Assembly: GCF_018873765.1 (NCBI RefSeq)
Contig: NC_057925.1
Location: 57,176,970 to 57,240,969 of the forward strand
Source of the DNA: Telopea speciosissima
Taxonomy: Eukaryota > Streptophyta > Magnoliopsida > Proteales > Proteaceae
DNA: 64,000 nt
Reading direction: 5' to 3'
Under the pieces are notes generated by a model. That model was not told the origin of the DNA and searched no databases. It saw only the letters and a list, made by a program, of their open reading frames with translations. The position numbers and the translations under genes are program-made. Below are positions 20,429 through 31,640 of this stretch, in pieces. Numbering within the stretch: the stretch's first letter is position 1; each line of letters opens with the position of its first letter.

Positions 20429-23400
20429 CAAAAAACTCCTGAGGCAACTAACCACTATAATTAAACTCTGTCAAGAGACTCAAGAATCAAGACTACCAAC
20501 CCTCACTTTCTGTTTATTTATTTATTTTCCTGTATCTGAAAAGATGACTGAGACTCTCTAGGTTTAACTTCACACCATTCCAATATCGTGTGCAAAGGCA
20601 GATGAGAGTGGGTAGGATTGGCTGTGTAATGCCTAATGAATAATAATGATTCAGGGGCAGCCAGATTGGAGCTAATTTCAGATTTTCAGGAATCCATTTT
20701 TTGAAGTTTGAGATTGTTGGGAAAGGGGTTTGCAGTGAGACTCGTGAGAGTAAGGTTGTAGTCATTTCTCTAAAAATATCCTGATCAGGTTGGTTAGGCC
20801 TCAGACATCTTTGTTTCAAGTATAGCTATTGACTTTACCATCCATCTTTTTTACATTAATATGAAGATCATATCATGGTCAGCTGTCCTTGTTTTCACAA
20901 TTTCATGATTTTATAGTTAGTGCATCATGAATCCCAATTCAGTTGAGTTTGAGGCAACAAAGCAGGAAACGCATTACTTGTGACAGAGTGATGATGTTAT
21001 TCTAGTGAGGTTTGGCTTCATGCCTGTAAATTAATGGTCCATGCTCCTCTGTTGAGCAAGATTATAGGTATCAGTGTTCATGAGCTCTATCCATTGGATA
21101 TTCTGTTAGGGTTTCACATGAGAGCAATAACCCGACGTAAAGCTTATAAGGACTTGAAAACTCTTTCTTTAACGGCTAACTTTTAAGGATGAATTCTAAC
21201 CAAGTCCCCAACAAGTGGTATCGGTTTCTACATACCCTTCCGCATGAAGGAGGGGAGGGGTGATTGTTGGGTGGGAGATCAATAATACCCAATGTGGGGC
21301 AGGATGAGTGGTATCCTCACTTAAATGCGTCCACTATCTCTGAAAAAATTCATCTCAGCCTTTTCCCAACTACTGGAACTTCTTCCACCTTTCTGCTCTC
21401 TATCTAGGGCCATATTTTGGAAAGTTTGGCAAAAGCTGGAACCAATAAATTTTGAGGATTCATATTTCAAAGCATTTGACACCAGGATCTGGACCCCTAG
21501 TGCACTGCAAGAAACTAATTATGCCAAACAAAAGGTTTTTCTTTTAAGGGTGACCACACCAACCTTATTCACATTCAGCATTTTTTTAACCAGACACAAA
21601 GTAATGTGATGTATTGATGGTTAGGGCATCAAATTTTATTGGTCTCAAGGGCATTATTGACTGGTAGGGCCCATCCACATGCTCATACTCAAAATGTACA
21701 AAAGACATGGTTCATGGTCGTAAGGATTTATCAGAGAACCATTAGAGAGTTTACTGAAAGATGATGCATGATAAAAAAAATTTTCATCCATAATCCATTG
21801 TTAAGTTGCTTACAAAATTCTATTTTATAATTCATCTTCAGGCTTCAGCTATAGAGAGAAATTTTATGTTAAATTAAAGTATCAATTTCAGATGCTATAT
21901 CATGATCTAGACAACATTAAAGCGTAATCAATCTTTCCTGCAAATGAACACAGAGCTAAGAGTAATGATATTTCTAAAATCTATCACAAAAATTGGAAGA
22001 AATTTCCTCAGAACTGCATCTAATTTTAGAGTATGCAGGACATCAAAATTTATACAGATGATGAGCATTACCAATAAAGGTGTGCGAGATTGTGCAGTGA
22101 AGCCTTTTCTTACATTTTAATGGGCATTGTTCTAAAGACAAAATATATATTAGGTTTTCTTTTCTTTTCTTTTCTTTTTTTGGCTGGGGGGAGGGGGGAG
22201 GGGGGAGGGAGGACAAAATACATATCCACTTCAGAGTAATCATAACTGGCGTTGCATTTATGTATATCAGTGCGAATAAACGTGACTAATTCAACTTCAC
22301 AAAATTCAAAGAAAATTTTTTAAGTGATAGTAGGACTTAAGGTAACTCTATCATCGTCATTGTAACAATTCTTTATGAACTGATTCCAGTTTCCATGCAT
22401 TTTGATCCTCCGTACACATGCTGGCATCCAAGGTTGATTTTATACTGAACACTAATCCTTTGTGCATCTAGTATATTTCTTAGACACACTTATTAGCATC
22501 AAGTAGTATATTATCAGTTAGTTTCCACTCAACACAAATCCTCTGAGTGGTGGTTGTATAGATATGGCCTCGAATCCCAGCAGCCACACTATGGTTATAC
22601 ATTCTCCCATTCATGTTGGAGGGGGGGGGGGGGACACATTGGATTTTCAATTTCATGAATGATATGAAAAGCTTATAGGCTTTCTTAGGATATCATCCCC
22701 CTATGAAAAGTCAATAGCTCCACAGCTAGGAAATCACTCCAACCACTCAAGCATGATAGATTTCCATACAGAAATTGGTTTCTCAACAATTCCTTCATTG
22801 AATGTCAACAATCTCAATTATGTCACAAACCATCAGATTGTTCAATCAAGGAATACTAGTGCACAGAATCAATTCCTCACCCCCCCCCCCAAAAAAAAAC
22901 AAAGTAAATAGTCATTCAACATCTTGATAACTAATGCTCTAACCAGGGACATGCCTCGAAATTTCAAAAACATTATATCATATTCTAATGTCAAGAGTTA
23001 CTAATAGGCATTGTGATATTACATATCCTAATCGGCAAGCAATCTGCTGTCACAATACCAAAAGGGTATAGTGGTTCAATTTTTGCTACAACAAAAACCC
23101 ACAGATTAAATTTTCAGTGCATGTCTGAAATGGTGGTCGCCGTGCTCATCTAATGCTGGATTTGAAAGTTCTTAGATGGTGTGCTCAAAATTCACTAATT
23201 TGAATCTAATTAATATACAGGGTTCTTACAGATGGGAAGAACCCAGATCAAGAATGTAATCTCTTCCTCCCCTCTCCTCCCCCCCCCCCCCCAAAAAAAA
23301 AAAAAACCCAAAAACAAAAAGAGAAAAAAGGAAATGAACATGGAACCCTTGAATCAAGGGTTCAGCAAACAGAATCACCTGACACATAGTCTAGATTAGA

Positions 23401-23473
23401 TATTACATACTATAAAATACAAGTATGAAGATTATTTATTTGACATATTTTCAAAAAGTTCTCTAACAAAGAA

Positions 23474-26400
23474 CTAGTCATCAAAAAACCTTAGTTTGAA
23501 ATTGTGGAGATTATGAAGAATGTACAAGGAGGCAGATGACAAAAAAATACACACAGAGTAACTAAGCAGATCCATTCCAGTAGCTATTGTCACCATCTTG
23601 CTCCTCTCTAACATCTTTACGAGAAGAATCATGACAATAACATGTCCCACTTTTGTCTTCAGTTCATCAAGTGAGCTGATCTTCATCCATTTAGGTCTCT
23701 CCTACAGACGAATAGCAAGAATCATAGTCAAGTTTTAATGTTCTTCACACTAAGCTTGGTTTGAACCCACAAACTCATGGTTGCAGTGAACACCATTAAG
23801 CTGAGTGAGAGGTACACGCAAGACCATAATTGAACTTGTGTTAGTGGGCTTTACTAATGTTGTAGTTGTTATCGAAATAGTTTAGCTACAGGTATATCAA
23901 AAGCCTGCCGACGAATGTTCAGTACTTTAGTAATATAGACTAATTGAAAGATTTTGAGTCATCCTCACAGCATCCCAATTAAATTATAGATGCACATCTA
24001 ATTCTAAAACTAGTATATTTTCAGTCTTGGGAATAAAAGGACCTAGGTTCATTATCCTAAATCAGATTCCTCCATGCTGCACATGTTAACTACCAACACA
24101 ATGATCTGGACAATGAAATAGAGGGGGCATCCCTTTGATACGATGTCCCAATTTTTCATTCAACAGATAAAACAAGTCTGACGGCAAAAGAATCAGATCA
24201 AAATTTGGCAAGAGAAAAAAAAAGTAATGTTTCAGAAAATATGTTGACAAAATCAGAATTCCCATATGTACACTCAGTCTGACTTCTAAATTACATCCTA
24301 TTGAAGTGACCAGAAAAATACAACAACAACAAACTCAGCCTTATCCCAACTTAATGGGGTCAGATCCAAACAAAACAAAGTAGGGAAAACTGATGCCTAA
24401 ACAAAAAAGGAGAATGAATAGATAGGAAAAAAGAGAGATGGGAAATGAGATGAGAAATGAAAATTGGAAAATGACAAATGAAAGATGTAAAATAAAAAGA
24501 AAAATTAAAAAGGAAAGAGGCACATCCTAGCAAATCAGGAGAATCTCAGCTAAATGGGGTCTGCTACATGGATCCTTGCCCTCCAATAGGCTCTATCCGG
24601 GGTCATACTTGGTACAAGGCCTAGACTATGCATGTCCTTCCTTACAATTTCTCCTATGGTCATTTTAGGCCTGCCCCTAGCTCTTTTAGCTCCTTCAATC
24701 GGGATCATATCACTCCTCCTTACTGGGGCATCCCTAAATCTCCGTTAAACATGATCATACCACCTCAAACGATTCTCTCAGAGCTTGTCATTGATCGGGA
24801 CAACTCCTAAGTCAGCTCTAATATAATCACTCCTCACTTTATCCTTCCTAGTTTATTTGCACATCCATCTTAACATCCTCATCGCTACTACACAGCTTCT
24901 CAATATGACATATTTTACTGCCCAACATTCTGCCCCATATATCACATCCGGTCGTACAACAGTCCTATAGAACTTTCTTTTAAGCTTTAAAGGAATACGC
25001 CAGTCACACAGCACTCCAGACACACCTCTCCACTTCATCCATCCCACTTTAATCCTCTGTGAAACATCATTCTCTATGTGACCATTTTTATTCATGATTG
25101 ACCCCAAATATCTAAAATAGTCACTTTACGGTAACTCTCTTTCCTCAATTCACACCATGTCAATAACCACCATAGTATGACTAAAATTACACATCATATA
25201 CTCTGTCTTCGTTCTACTAATCTTAAAGCCTCTTATTTCCAAGGTTGATCTTCGTAGCTCTAGTTTAACGTTAATCCTTGATTTTGTCTCACCCACCAAA
25301 ATGATATCGTCGACAAAGAGCATACACCACGGGACCTTGTCTTGAATGCTCTTGGTTAGGTCATCCATGATAAGCGCAAATACGTAAGGGCTTAAAACTA
25401 ATCCCTGATGTAACTCAATCGTAATTAGGAATTCCTTACCTTGACCTCTCATAGATCTCACACTAGTCACCACACTCTCATACATATCTTTAATTACATT
25501 CGCATATTTACTCGACAACCCTCTCTTCATTAGAACACGCCGGATTAAATCTTTAAAGGCTTGGTCATAGGCTTTTTCCAGGTCAATAAGGATCATATGG
25601 AGATCCTTCTTACCATCTCTATATCTTTCTGTGAGCCTCCTCAATAAGTAGATAGCTTTTGTCGTGGATCTACTTGACATAAAGCTAAATTGGTTCACCG
25701 AGATATGAGTGTCTCTTCTCAAACAGGCTTCAATAACCTTCTCCTAAAGTTTCATAGTGTGACATTAACTTTATGCATCTATAGTTATTGCAGCTTTGGA
25801 TATCACCTTTACTTTTGTAGATCGGGACTACGATGCTTCTTCTCCATTCATCTGGCATCTTCCTTGTGTTCATAATCTTGTATAAGGGGCATTTGTGAAC
25901 GTTTTGTATGGATTTGGGATCTATAACATCTTTCTATGCATATAAATTAGCTGGCTTAAGTATTAAATGAATCCAGTGGTTGACAACCACTGATTGTGGA
26001 ATTCCTGGAAATTATGGAGATGTAATGCTACGTGACATCTTTAGTGATTAAAAGAGACTTATTATTCATTAATTTTGATGTAATGGGAACTTCAACCTGA
26101 GAAGCACATATAAGAGAAAGTTAAACATCAAGTACCAACAACAAAAGGAGAGGTGATGTTGGTTCATCTAGCACTATACATATTTGGAGTTCAGTTCAGC
26201 ACTTCAGATGAATTTTACCTACCTTCAAAGTAAACATCCCGAACAAGGAAGATCCCTTGAGAGCACGGTCATTTGTGGGGGGTACATCAGGAGGTACATT
26301 ACTGATAAATAGTCCATACAAGCCCATACCAAATATTAACATGACAGTACCAGCAAGATAAACATCTGCATTAAGATAAAATGTTAAACCTCTTTTACTC

Positions 26401-28473
26401 TAATAGAAATCAGATATCATATGTAACAGAACATGGAGTTCATAAAGCTTTTGTCCCCTTAGTGTTGAAATGAGTTAGAAGGTTTTTCTTGAACCAAAAG
26501 ACAAATTCTGCATGCCACAGGAAGCAGGATGTCTTAAATATACAAAACATACTGCAGAAATATTAAAAAAAAAAAATCAGTAGATGTACGTATTAGGTTT
26601 GTTAAGATACGTACTACGATACATTAGTGGTAAGTGGTTGTCAAGATAAGGGGGATTGTCCCTGTCGTATTATGAGTTAGTTTAGTTAGTAGTTGAGTCT
26701 TAGATTAAGTCTAGTGTGAGTCTAATTTTATTTCCTATTGTAACTGTGCTTTGACTCTTAGGAGAATCCTACTAAGAGTCTGTTTACTCTTCTATAAATA
26801 GAACAGAGCATCACCATGGTAGACTAAGCTGAGTCAATCGTGGTTCAGCACATCCTCTTTCCTATCGGTTCTCTTCTTCTTCACAGGTCCTGATTGTCAA
26901 GGTTTGGTTTCTCTACAAGAGTAATTGTAGACTATGAACATACTACTTAGAATATTTTCATCCAAAGTACCAAGATGCCATTGGGATTCTCTCTAATTTT
27001 CTTTTATTTTTTGAAAAGCCTCTATACTTTTCTTATTGGCAACTAGAGAAACATGCAAGGTATCAGTCCTAACAAAAGGCAAAACAAGCAAAAACCATAC
27101 AAATCTATAGGTTTCCAAAAGAATTTATCTTCAATTGTCTTAAGATGCTCAAACAATTTGGGCATGTTTAGAATAACTTCTCCAAAGTGGTTCTGAGGGG
27201 TTTTTGATTCTCTTGGGCATTTATGGTCTTATAGGGAAACCCAAAACCCAAAACCCTAACCCCCACGCAATTACAATTCTACCCCCGTACATGTAATTGA
27301 CCCAAAACCCGTCCCAATTACAAATATGTGGACCCACAAAATACAAGACACACCCAACCCCAACAATTTTACCCCTAGCTTTGTCAGTTCACATAAGAAT
27401 ATGATCTTGAGCTTGTTAGATAGGTTATTCAATAACCTTTCTATCCCTACCAAGATCAATGTGCTTTGACATTTCAAAGTGAGACCACAAGTAGAACGAT
27501 AGACTTGAAACTTGAATCCACTGGATCAATTTGCAGCACATCAATGAAGAAAATATTCAGTAACCATCTAGTGTTTTATCTACTAGTTGAATTCGGATGT
27601 CAACAGCTAAGAGAAAAGGAACTCATCATGAAGGGAACTTTAAGAGTCTAACCAATAGCTTCAACTAATTGTAGAACCATCTGTCCTGTATGAATCCCTT
27701 TGAGACATCCTGTCCAGTATACCCTGTAGGCCTCAAAAATGTAAACACAACCCTGCACAGAACAGATACCAGCTCAAATCAGGAGAAACAATTATGTAGA
27801 AAATCAGCATGCCTAGATGATCAAACAATTACCAATATGGTTTCACCAATTACATGCAAGGTGGATGATACTAAGATATTTTAATCTTTGATGTCAGAAA
27901 ATGTAGTGGTACAAGGAAAATTACATTCAAAAAGCACAACAAGGAACCCGCCAATGAACCTCCAACAGCCAGAAGCGCCAAGAAACGGAAGTCAAAAATT
28001 ACCTGCTCAATAAAAGCACAAACATGAAAAAACTTTTACAAGAATTGAATACTGCTATAAGAAAAGCACAAATCCCTGGAAAAGGGAAAGAAAATACATT
28101 TCCAAATTACCTTCTCAATGGAAGATTCCGCGGAGGGAACGAGGCGAATAACTGGGTTGCTGTTGGGATTGGAAATCGTATTATTGAAGCTTGGATCCGG
28201 CGGCCGAGAGGGTCCGAGCAAGGGCTTCTTGGTTACAGGGGTTGAAGACGAAGTAACGCTTTTGGCAGGGGAGCAGTCAGGGAACGATGAGGAGGAGGAG
28301 GAGGAGCTAAGGGCATCAACCTGAAGCGAGAAGCGCCTATGAATTCGCGGAGTGTGATGGAGTGACGCGACGGAGACTGATGGGAGAGCAGCTGATACCG
28401 AAGTGAACAGAGCCATCATCATCGAGAGTGTGAGAAGTAGAAGAAGAAGATTTTTGGCAAGTAAGAGATCCAT
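23474..28473 (-). CDS. UPF0114 family plastid membrane protein (5 exons)
   Basis: Exons on the minus strand are 28,473-28,111; 28,002-27,925; 27,752-27,653; 26,365-26,223; and 23,701-23,474. All have GT-AG borders and consistent phase, giving 303 aa. Four hydrophobic segments fit the UPF0114 (YqhA-like) domain: [44 protein letters not shown] and [15 protein letters not shown]. Conserved plant-family stretches include [20 protein letters not shown] and [15 protein letters not shown]. The N-terminus is Ser-rich and transit-peptide-like. A start at the Met triplet (28,422, residues 18-20) gives a more typical chloroplast presequence than the upstream Met at 28,473, which is followed by a Leu run. 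Function is unknown in the family; a chloroplast inner membrane location is an inference. Introns 3 and 4 contain retroelement remnants. Confidence 0.9.
24310..25890 (-). pseudogene. RTE-type LINE remnant in UPF0114 intron 4
   Basis: The minus strand encodes reverse-transcriptase blocks: [14 protein letters not shown] near 25,830, then [50 protein letters not shown] and the active-site block [11 protein letters not shown] (about 25,720-25,150). A further downstream block follows at 25,107-24,853 (AECWAVK). Its 3' end near 24,330 is TAAGTTGGGATAAGG followed by TTGTTGTTGTTG, a hallmark of plant RTE elements. Frames are broken and the 5' half is missing, so it is inactive. It lies in the same orientation as the host gene. 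Confidence 0.88.
26585..26930 (+). repeat. LTR-like fragment in UPF0114 intron 3
   Basis: The sequence has a promoter-like organisation: TTAGGAGAATCC, then TCTATAAATAGAACAGAGCATC (a TATA-type box), then a CT-rich leader. This resembles copia LTRs. I could not fix its ends or a target duplication. Confidence 0.35.
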
Positions 28474-28622
28474 TGAGGGCTGAAGAGACTAGAGAGAAAG
28501 GCTACTAGGTGGCGCTGTGTGTGTGACTGTGAGGTGGTGCGGACCCTACCTTTCTCCATCATTTTTGTGGCAGGTAGCGGGAAAAAGTCCCTCCAATACC
28601 TTTCCTTTCCCAGGCCACTTGG

Positions 28623-28758
28623 GTTTTAAAAATCGGAATCGGATTCGGATCGGATCAGAATTGATCTGAAATTATCCAGAATACAAACATAGAAAGTCGA
28701 CTTGAACCTACAATCAGGAGGAATCATTTTGATCCACCGATCCAATCCGATTTAAAAT
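28623..28758. mobile_element. Small TIR element (AATCGG-rich)
   Basis: The left end TTTTAAAAATCGGAATCGG faces the inverted CCAATCCGATTTAAAATGG at the right. It is short and non-coding, located between the UPF0114 promoter and the Pack-MULE. It resembles the 'TATCG/ATCGG' elements in units A and B. Confidence 0.4.
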
Positions 28759-29494
28759 GGGTGGGTTTCACACACCAACATATAAGCCAGTAAGCCACTA
28801 TTCTTTTTCTTCCATATCCAATTTGAGGATTTAAAAAAAAAAAAAAGGTTTAAATACACGTACCCCTGTAATGCACCCAATAATCCTCGTATCCCTAAGC
28901 TTCTGATAAATCCATGTACCACCCCTCAATATTCCATGTATCACCCTTGTTTTATCCCCCTAATGCCATTTAAGTCCACACCAGGCATTAAATGCTAAAA
29001 AGTTACCAAACTACTTTTCTTTTATCTTTTCTAAATTTTGAAAAAACTTAATTTCCCTTATCTATTTACTAAATTTTGAAAAGACCAAAATACCCTCATC
29101 TTCCTCAAATCATCACCTTCTTTTACGATGTAAATACCCACCATCACCACCGCCGCCAACCACCATTAACACCATCACCATCGTGAAACCCCACCTCCAA
29201 CTCCTCCATCTTTACCAATTCCACCGCCGAATTCCCCTCGCTTGCCTATTCCTCCACCAACACCGCCACCCTTACCAAATGTAAAAGCATTCCCTAATAA
29301 TCACTTTTGTTCACTGTATTACTTGAGCAAATGATGATAAGAAGAACCTGCCTGATTATCGTTGTCAAGAGAAGAAGGGGCCTCATATAACCCTTTTCCA
29401 ACTCTCCCTCTGCATCCCACATTTCATTGGCCAGTCCTCGCATCTTCTTGCTCAGGAGCTGTAAATGAATCAGTTGTAAAACATCTCCAAATTA

Positions 29495-29700
29495 GGCCCC
29501 CTCTTTCATCAGGAAGAGGTTCACCTCTGTCACAGTGTACTTGATCTTACATTCACGGCCATATTCATCATCAACAGGATTATCATCTTGTTCTACCCGT
29601 AATATCTCAATGGCATCTCCACCTTCCAGACGAAACTCAAACCAATCAAGCCCTTCGAATTCGTGAACATAGTCTATATCTTGATTTAGCAATTTGATGG
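29495..29700 (-). pseudogene. Captured coding fragment, unidentified
   Basis: An acidic, protein-like frame reads LLNQDIDYVHEFEGLDWFEF, GDAIEILRVEQDDNPVDDEY and CKIKYTVTEVNLFLMKE, then stops. Its composition is unlike the simple-sequence repeats around it and looks like a real exon. I do not recognise the family. The longer open frame that extends to 29,905 runs antisense to the leader of the UBX fragment, so that extension is probably chance. Confidence 0.5.
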
Positions 29701-29866
29701 TGGCGACCGCTACGGAGGTGTCGGATAGAGGTGTCGAAAGGGATCGAGATTTCAGATTGGGATTGGTGAAGAACAAGTTAAGAAGGGGGAGGAGTGGAGC
29801 CAATGGAGGACATAAATCTGTGACTTCCTGTAGTTCAGTTGTAGTAGAACAGGTAGAATTGAAAAT

Positions 29867-30286
29867 ATGGAAGAGAGCGGAGTTACAGAGAATAACAACA
29901 AACACTTGGTGGATAGGTTTTGTGAGTTCACATCGTCTTCAAGAGAAGAGGCTTCTTTCTTCTTGGAGAGCCACAACTGGAATACCTAGGTTGAAAATAA
30001 CAACCTCAGTTTCAACGACGAAGACGACAACAACAACAACAACGACGATTTAGATTCTCATCCTTCTCGTCCGCTTCCAACTCCGTCTCCGTTGATCCCA
30101 CCTCCCCATTTTCAATCGATCACGGCGGCCATGTTTTCTGGAGACAAGAATCCCTCGAAGCCCTCAAAGCCCTCTGCCAGTCACACCGGAGGCATCCGTA
30201 CGCTCTCTGATCTGAACCGTGCTGGTCCCGGCTCTGACGATGACTCCGATGGTCCTCAGGAGTATTACACTGGTGGCGAAAAGAGG
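29867..30286 (+). pseudogene. Captured first exon of a UBA/UBX protein (PUX5/p47-like)
   Basis: The ATG at 29,867 opens MEESGVTENNNKHLVDRFCE and then SSSREEASFFLESHNWN, a UBA-like N-terminus. A TAG at 29,987-29,989 interrupts the frame. The same frame then resumes through an Asn/Asp tract and a Pro-rich linker into [21 protein letters not shown], the signature of plant CDC48 adaptor PUX5 (p47 family). The sequence ends exactly at a plausible splice donor (AAAAGAG|GTACC). The following SEP and UBX exons are absent. It was captured with its 5' leader and is now non-functional. Confidence 0.82.
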
Positions 30287-30872
30287 TACCACCGACCTTA
30301 ATCCTTTACCCCTATTTGAGGCAAAAAATCTGTGTTTCTTTTTGTTTTTTGAGAAAGTGTTTGTCAAAAAATTCAGGTTTACTGGCTGCCTGAATTTCAT
30401 TGGTAAGGGTGGTGGTGTTGATGGAGGAATAGCAAGGGAGGGGGACTCGGTGGTGGAATCGGTAAAGGTGGAGGAGTTGGAGGTGGTGCTGGAGGTGGGG
30501 CTTCACGGTGGTGATGGTGTTAGTGGTGGGTGGTGGTGGAGGATGGTGTTAATGGTGGGTGGCGGCGGTGGTGGTGGTGGGTATTTACACTGTAAAAAAA
30601 AGATGATTTGGGGAAGACGAGGGCATTTTGGTTTTTTCAAAATTTAGCAAATATGTCAGGACAATTAGGTTTTTTCAAAATTTAGAAAAGATAGAAGAAA
30701 AGGTAGTTTCGTAATTTTTTAACATTTAATACCTAGTGTGGACTTAAATGGCATTAGAGGGGTAAAACAGGGGTGATATGTGGAATATTGAAGGGTGATA
30801 CGTGGACTTATCAGAAGCTTAGGGGGTACGAGGAATATTGGTTGCATTACAGGGGGTACACATATTTAACCC

Positions 30873-31640
30873 ATAAAAAAAGAGGAAAATGTTCACGTAC
30901 CTCTCCTTCCTGTATCACGTAATTATAAAAACATCCCTTAGTTTTAGAAAACTTTGCATGCCCCCTAGGTTCTTAAAAGTTAACACATGCTTTCATTCCA
31001 TTAGTTAGGAGTTAGGATTAACAGTGTTAAAATCAAAGGGTAAAGTGACAAAAATGTCCTGGCAAGAAAAAAAAACTATAACTCATCTTCCCCAAATTAT
31101 TTAAGGTTTTAAAAAATCTAATTCATCTTCCATTTTTTTAAACCCTAAACAATTAAAGATAGATGAGTTGTAGGTTTTTTTTTTTTCTTAGAAGGGCATT
31201 TTTTGACACTTTACCCCTTGATTTTAACACTGTTAGAAGGAGATCCTTGACAATTGTCATCAACATTCAACACTCACTGAATTTTTTTGTTTTTTTACCA
31301 ATCTAACGGTGCCCCTAATGGGACTTTAACAATTATTAGAAAGATTGAAGGAAAAGGGAAGGGGGGGTGAGGGGGTGAAAGAGGTGGAACTAAGGCACAA
31401 GGTCAAGATAAGAGAATCAAACATGTAACCTTCTCGCACTCTACTCTATGGTTTAAAAGGTGTTAGGTCGTCGGTTTTGTCCTCACTTCTATTATAAGAT
31501 TCAAATTTTTGATATATTTATCATTATTATGAATCATTACATCAATACGGTATCGACCTTGGCCAAATAATTCCATATTTTAAAACCATACTCTAATAGG
31601 CACGGTTGTAGGAATCGATATCAGATTATGCACATTTTTT
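30873..31640. other. Intergenic stretch with a palindromic MITE
   Basis: Bases 31,018-31,232 form an imperfect palindrome: AACAGTGTTAAAATCAAAGG at the left faces CCTTGATTTTAACACTGTTA at the right, with 'ACTCATCT' near the centre. No gene was seen. Confidence 0.6.

Larger units (their letters stand above)
17863..23473. other. Intergenic region without a supportable gene
   Basis: The region contains the nested hairpin at 19,303-19,661, a 40-base direct repeat pair (20,307-20,347 and 20,388-20,428), G-rich and C/A homopolymer tracts (22,185-22,210, 22,621, 22,880 and 23,279) and AT-rich spacer. Bases 18,360-18,640 contain 'AACGTG...CCAATGAAAACGTG' wording that weakly recurs at 33,810-33,850. 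The open frames here lack recognisable domains. The last few hundred bases are probably the 3' UTR and downstream region of the UPF0114 gene. Confidence 0.6.
28847..30872. mobile_element. Pack-MULE 1, carrying two gene fragments
   Basis: Long terminal inverted repeats lie at 28,847-29,281 and 30,398-30,872. Their ends are GGTTTAAATAC / GGGTTAAATAT, and they share blocks such as CTGTAATGCA, CTAAGCTTCTGATAA, ATGCCATTTAAGTCCACAC, CTAAATTTTGAAAAA and a CCACC-rich inner part. The flanks AAAAAAAAA and ATAAAAAAA fit a 9-bp duplication with one mismatch. The interior carries a UBX-protein first exon on the plus strand and an unrelated coding fragment on the minus strand. No transposase is visible, so it is non-autonomous. 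Confidence 0.88.

Noticed and set aside
20514-20819. 101-codon minus frame in the intergenic region
   Set aside because: No domain or homology is visible, and it is isolated from any promoter-like sequence.
30219-30647. 142-codon Gly/Val-rich frame over the right inverted repeat of Pack-MULE 1
   Set aside because: It is a GGT-rich simple-sequence translation of the inverted repeat and overlaps the UBX exon in another frame.
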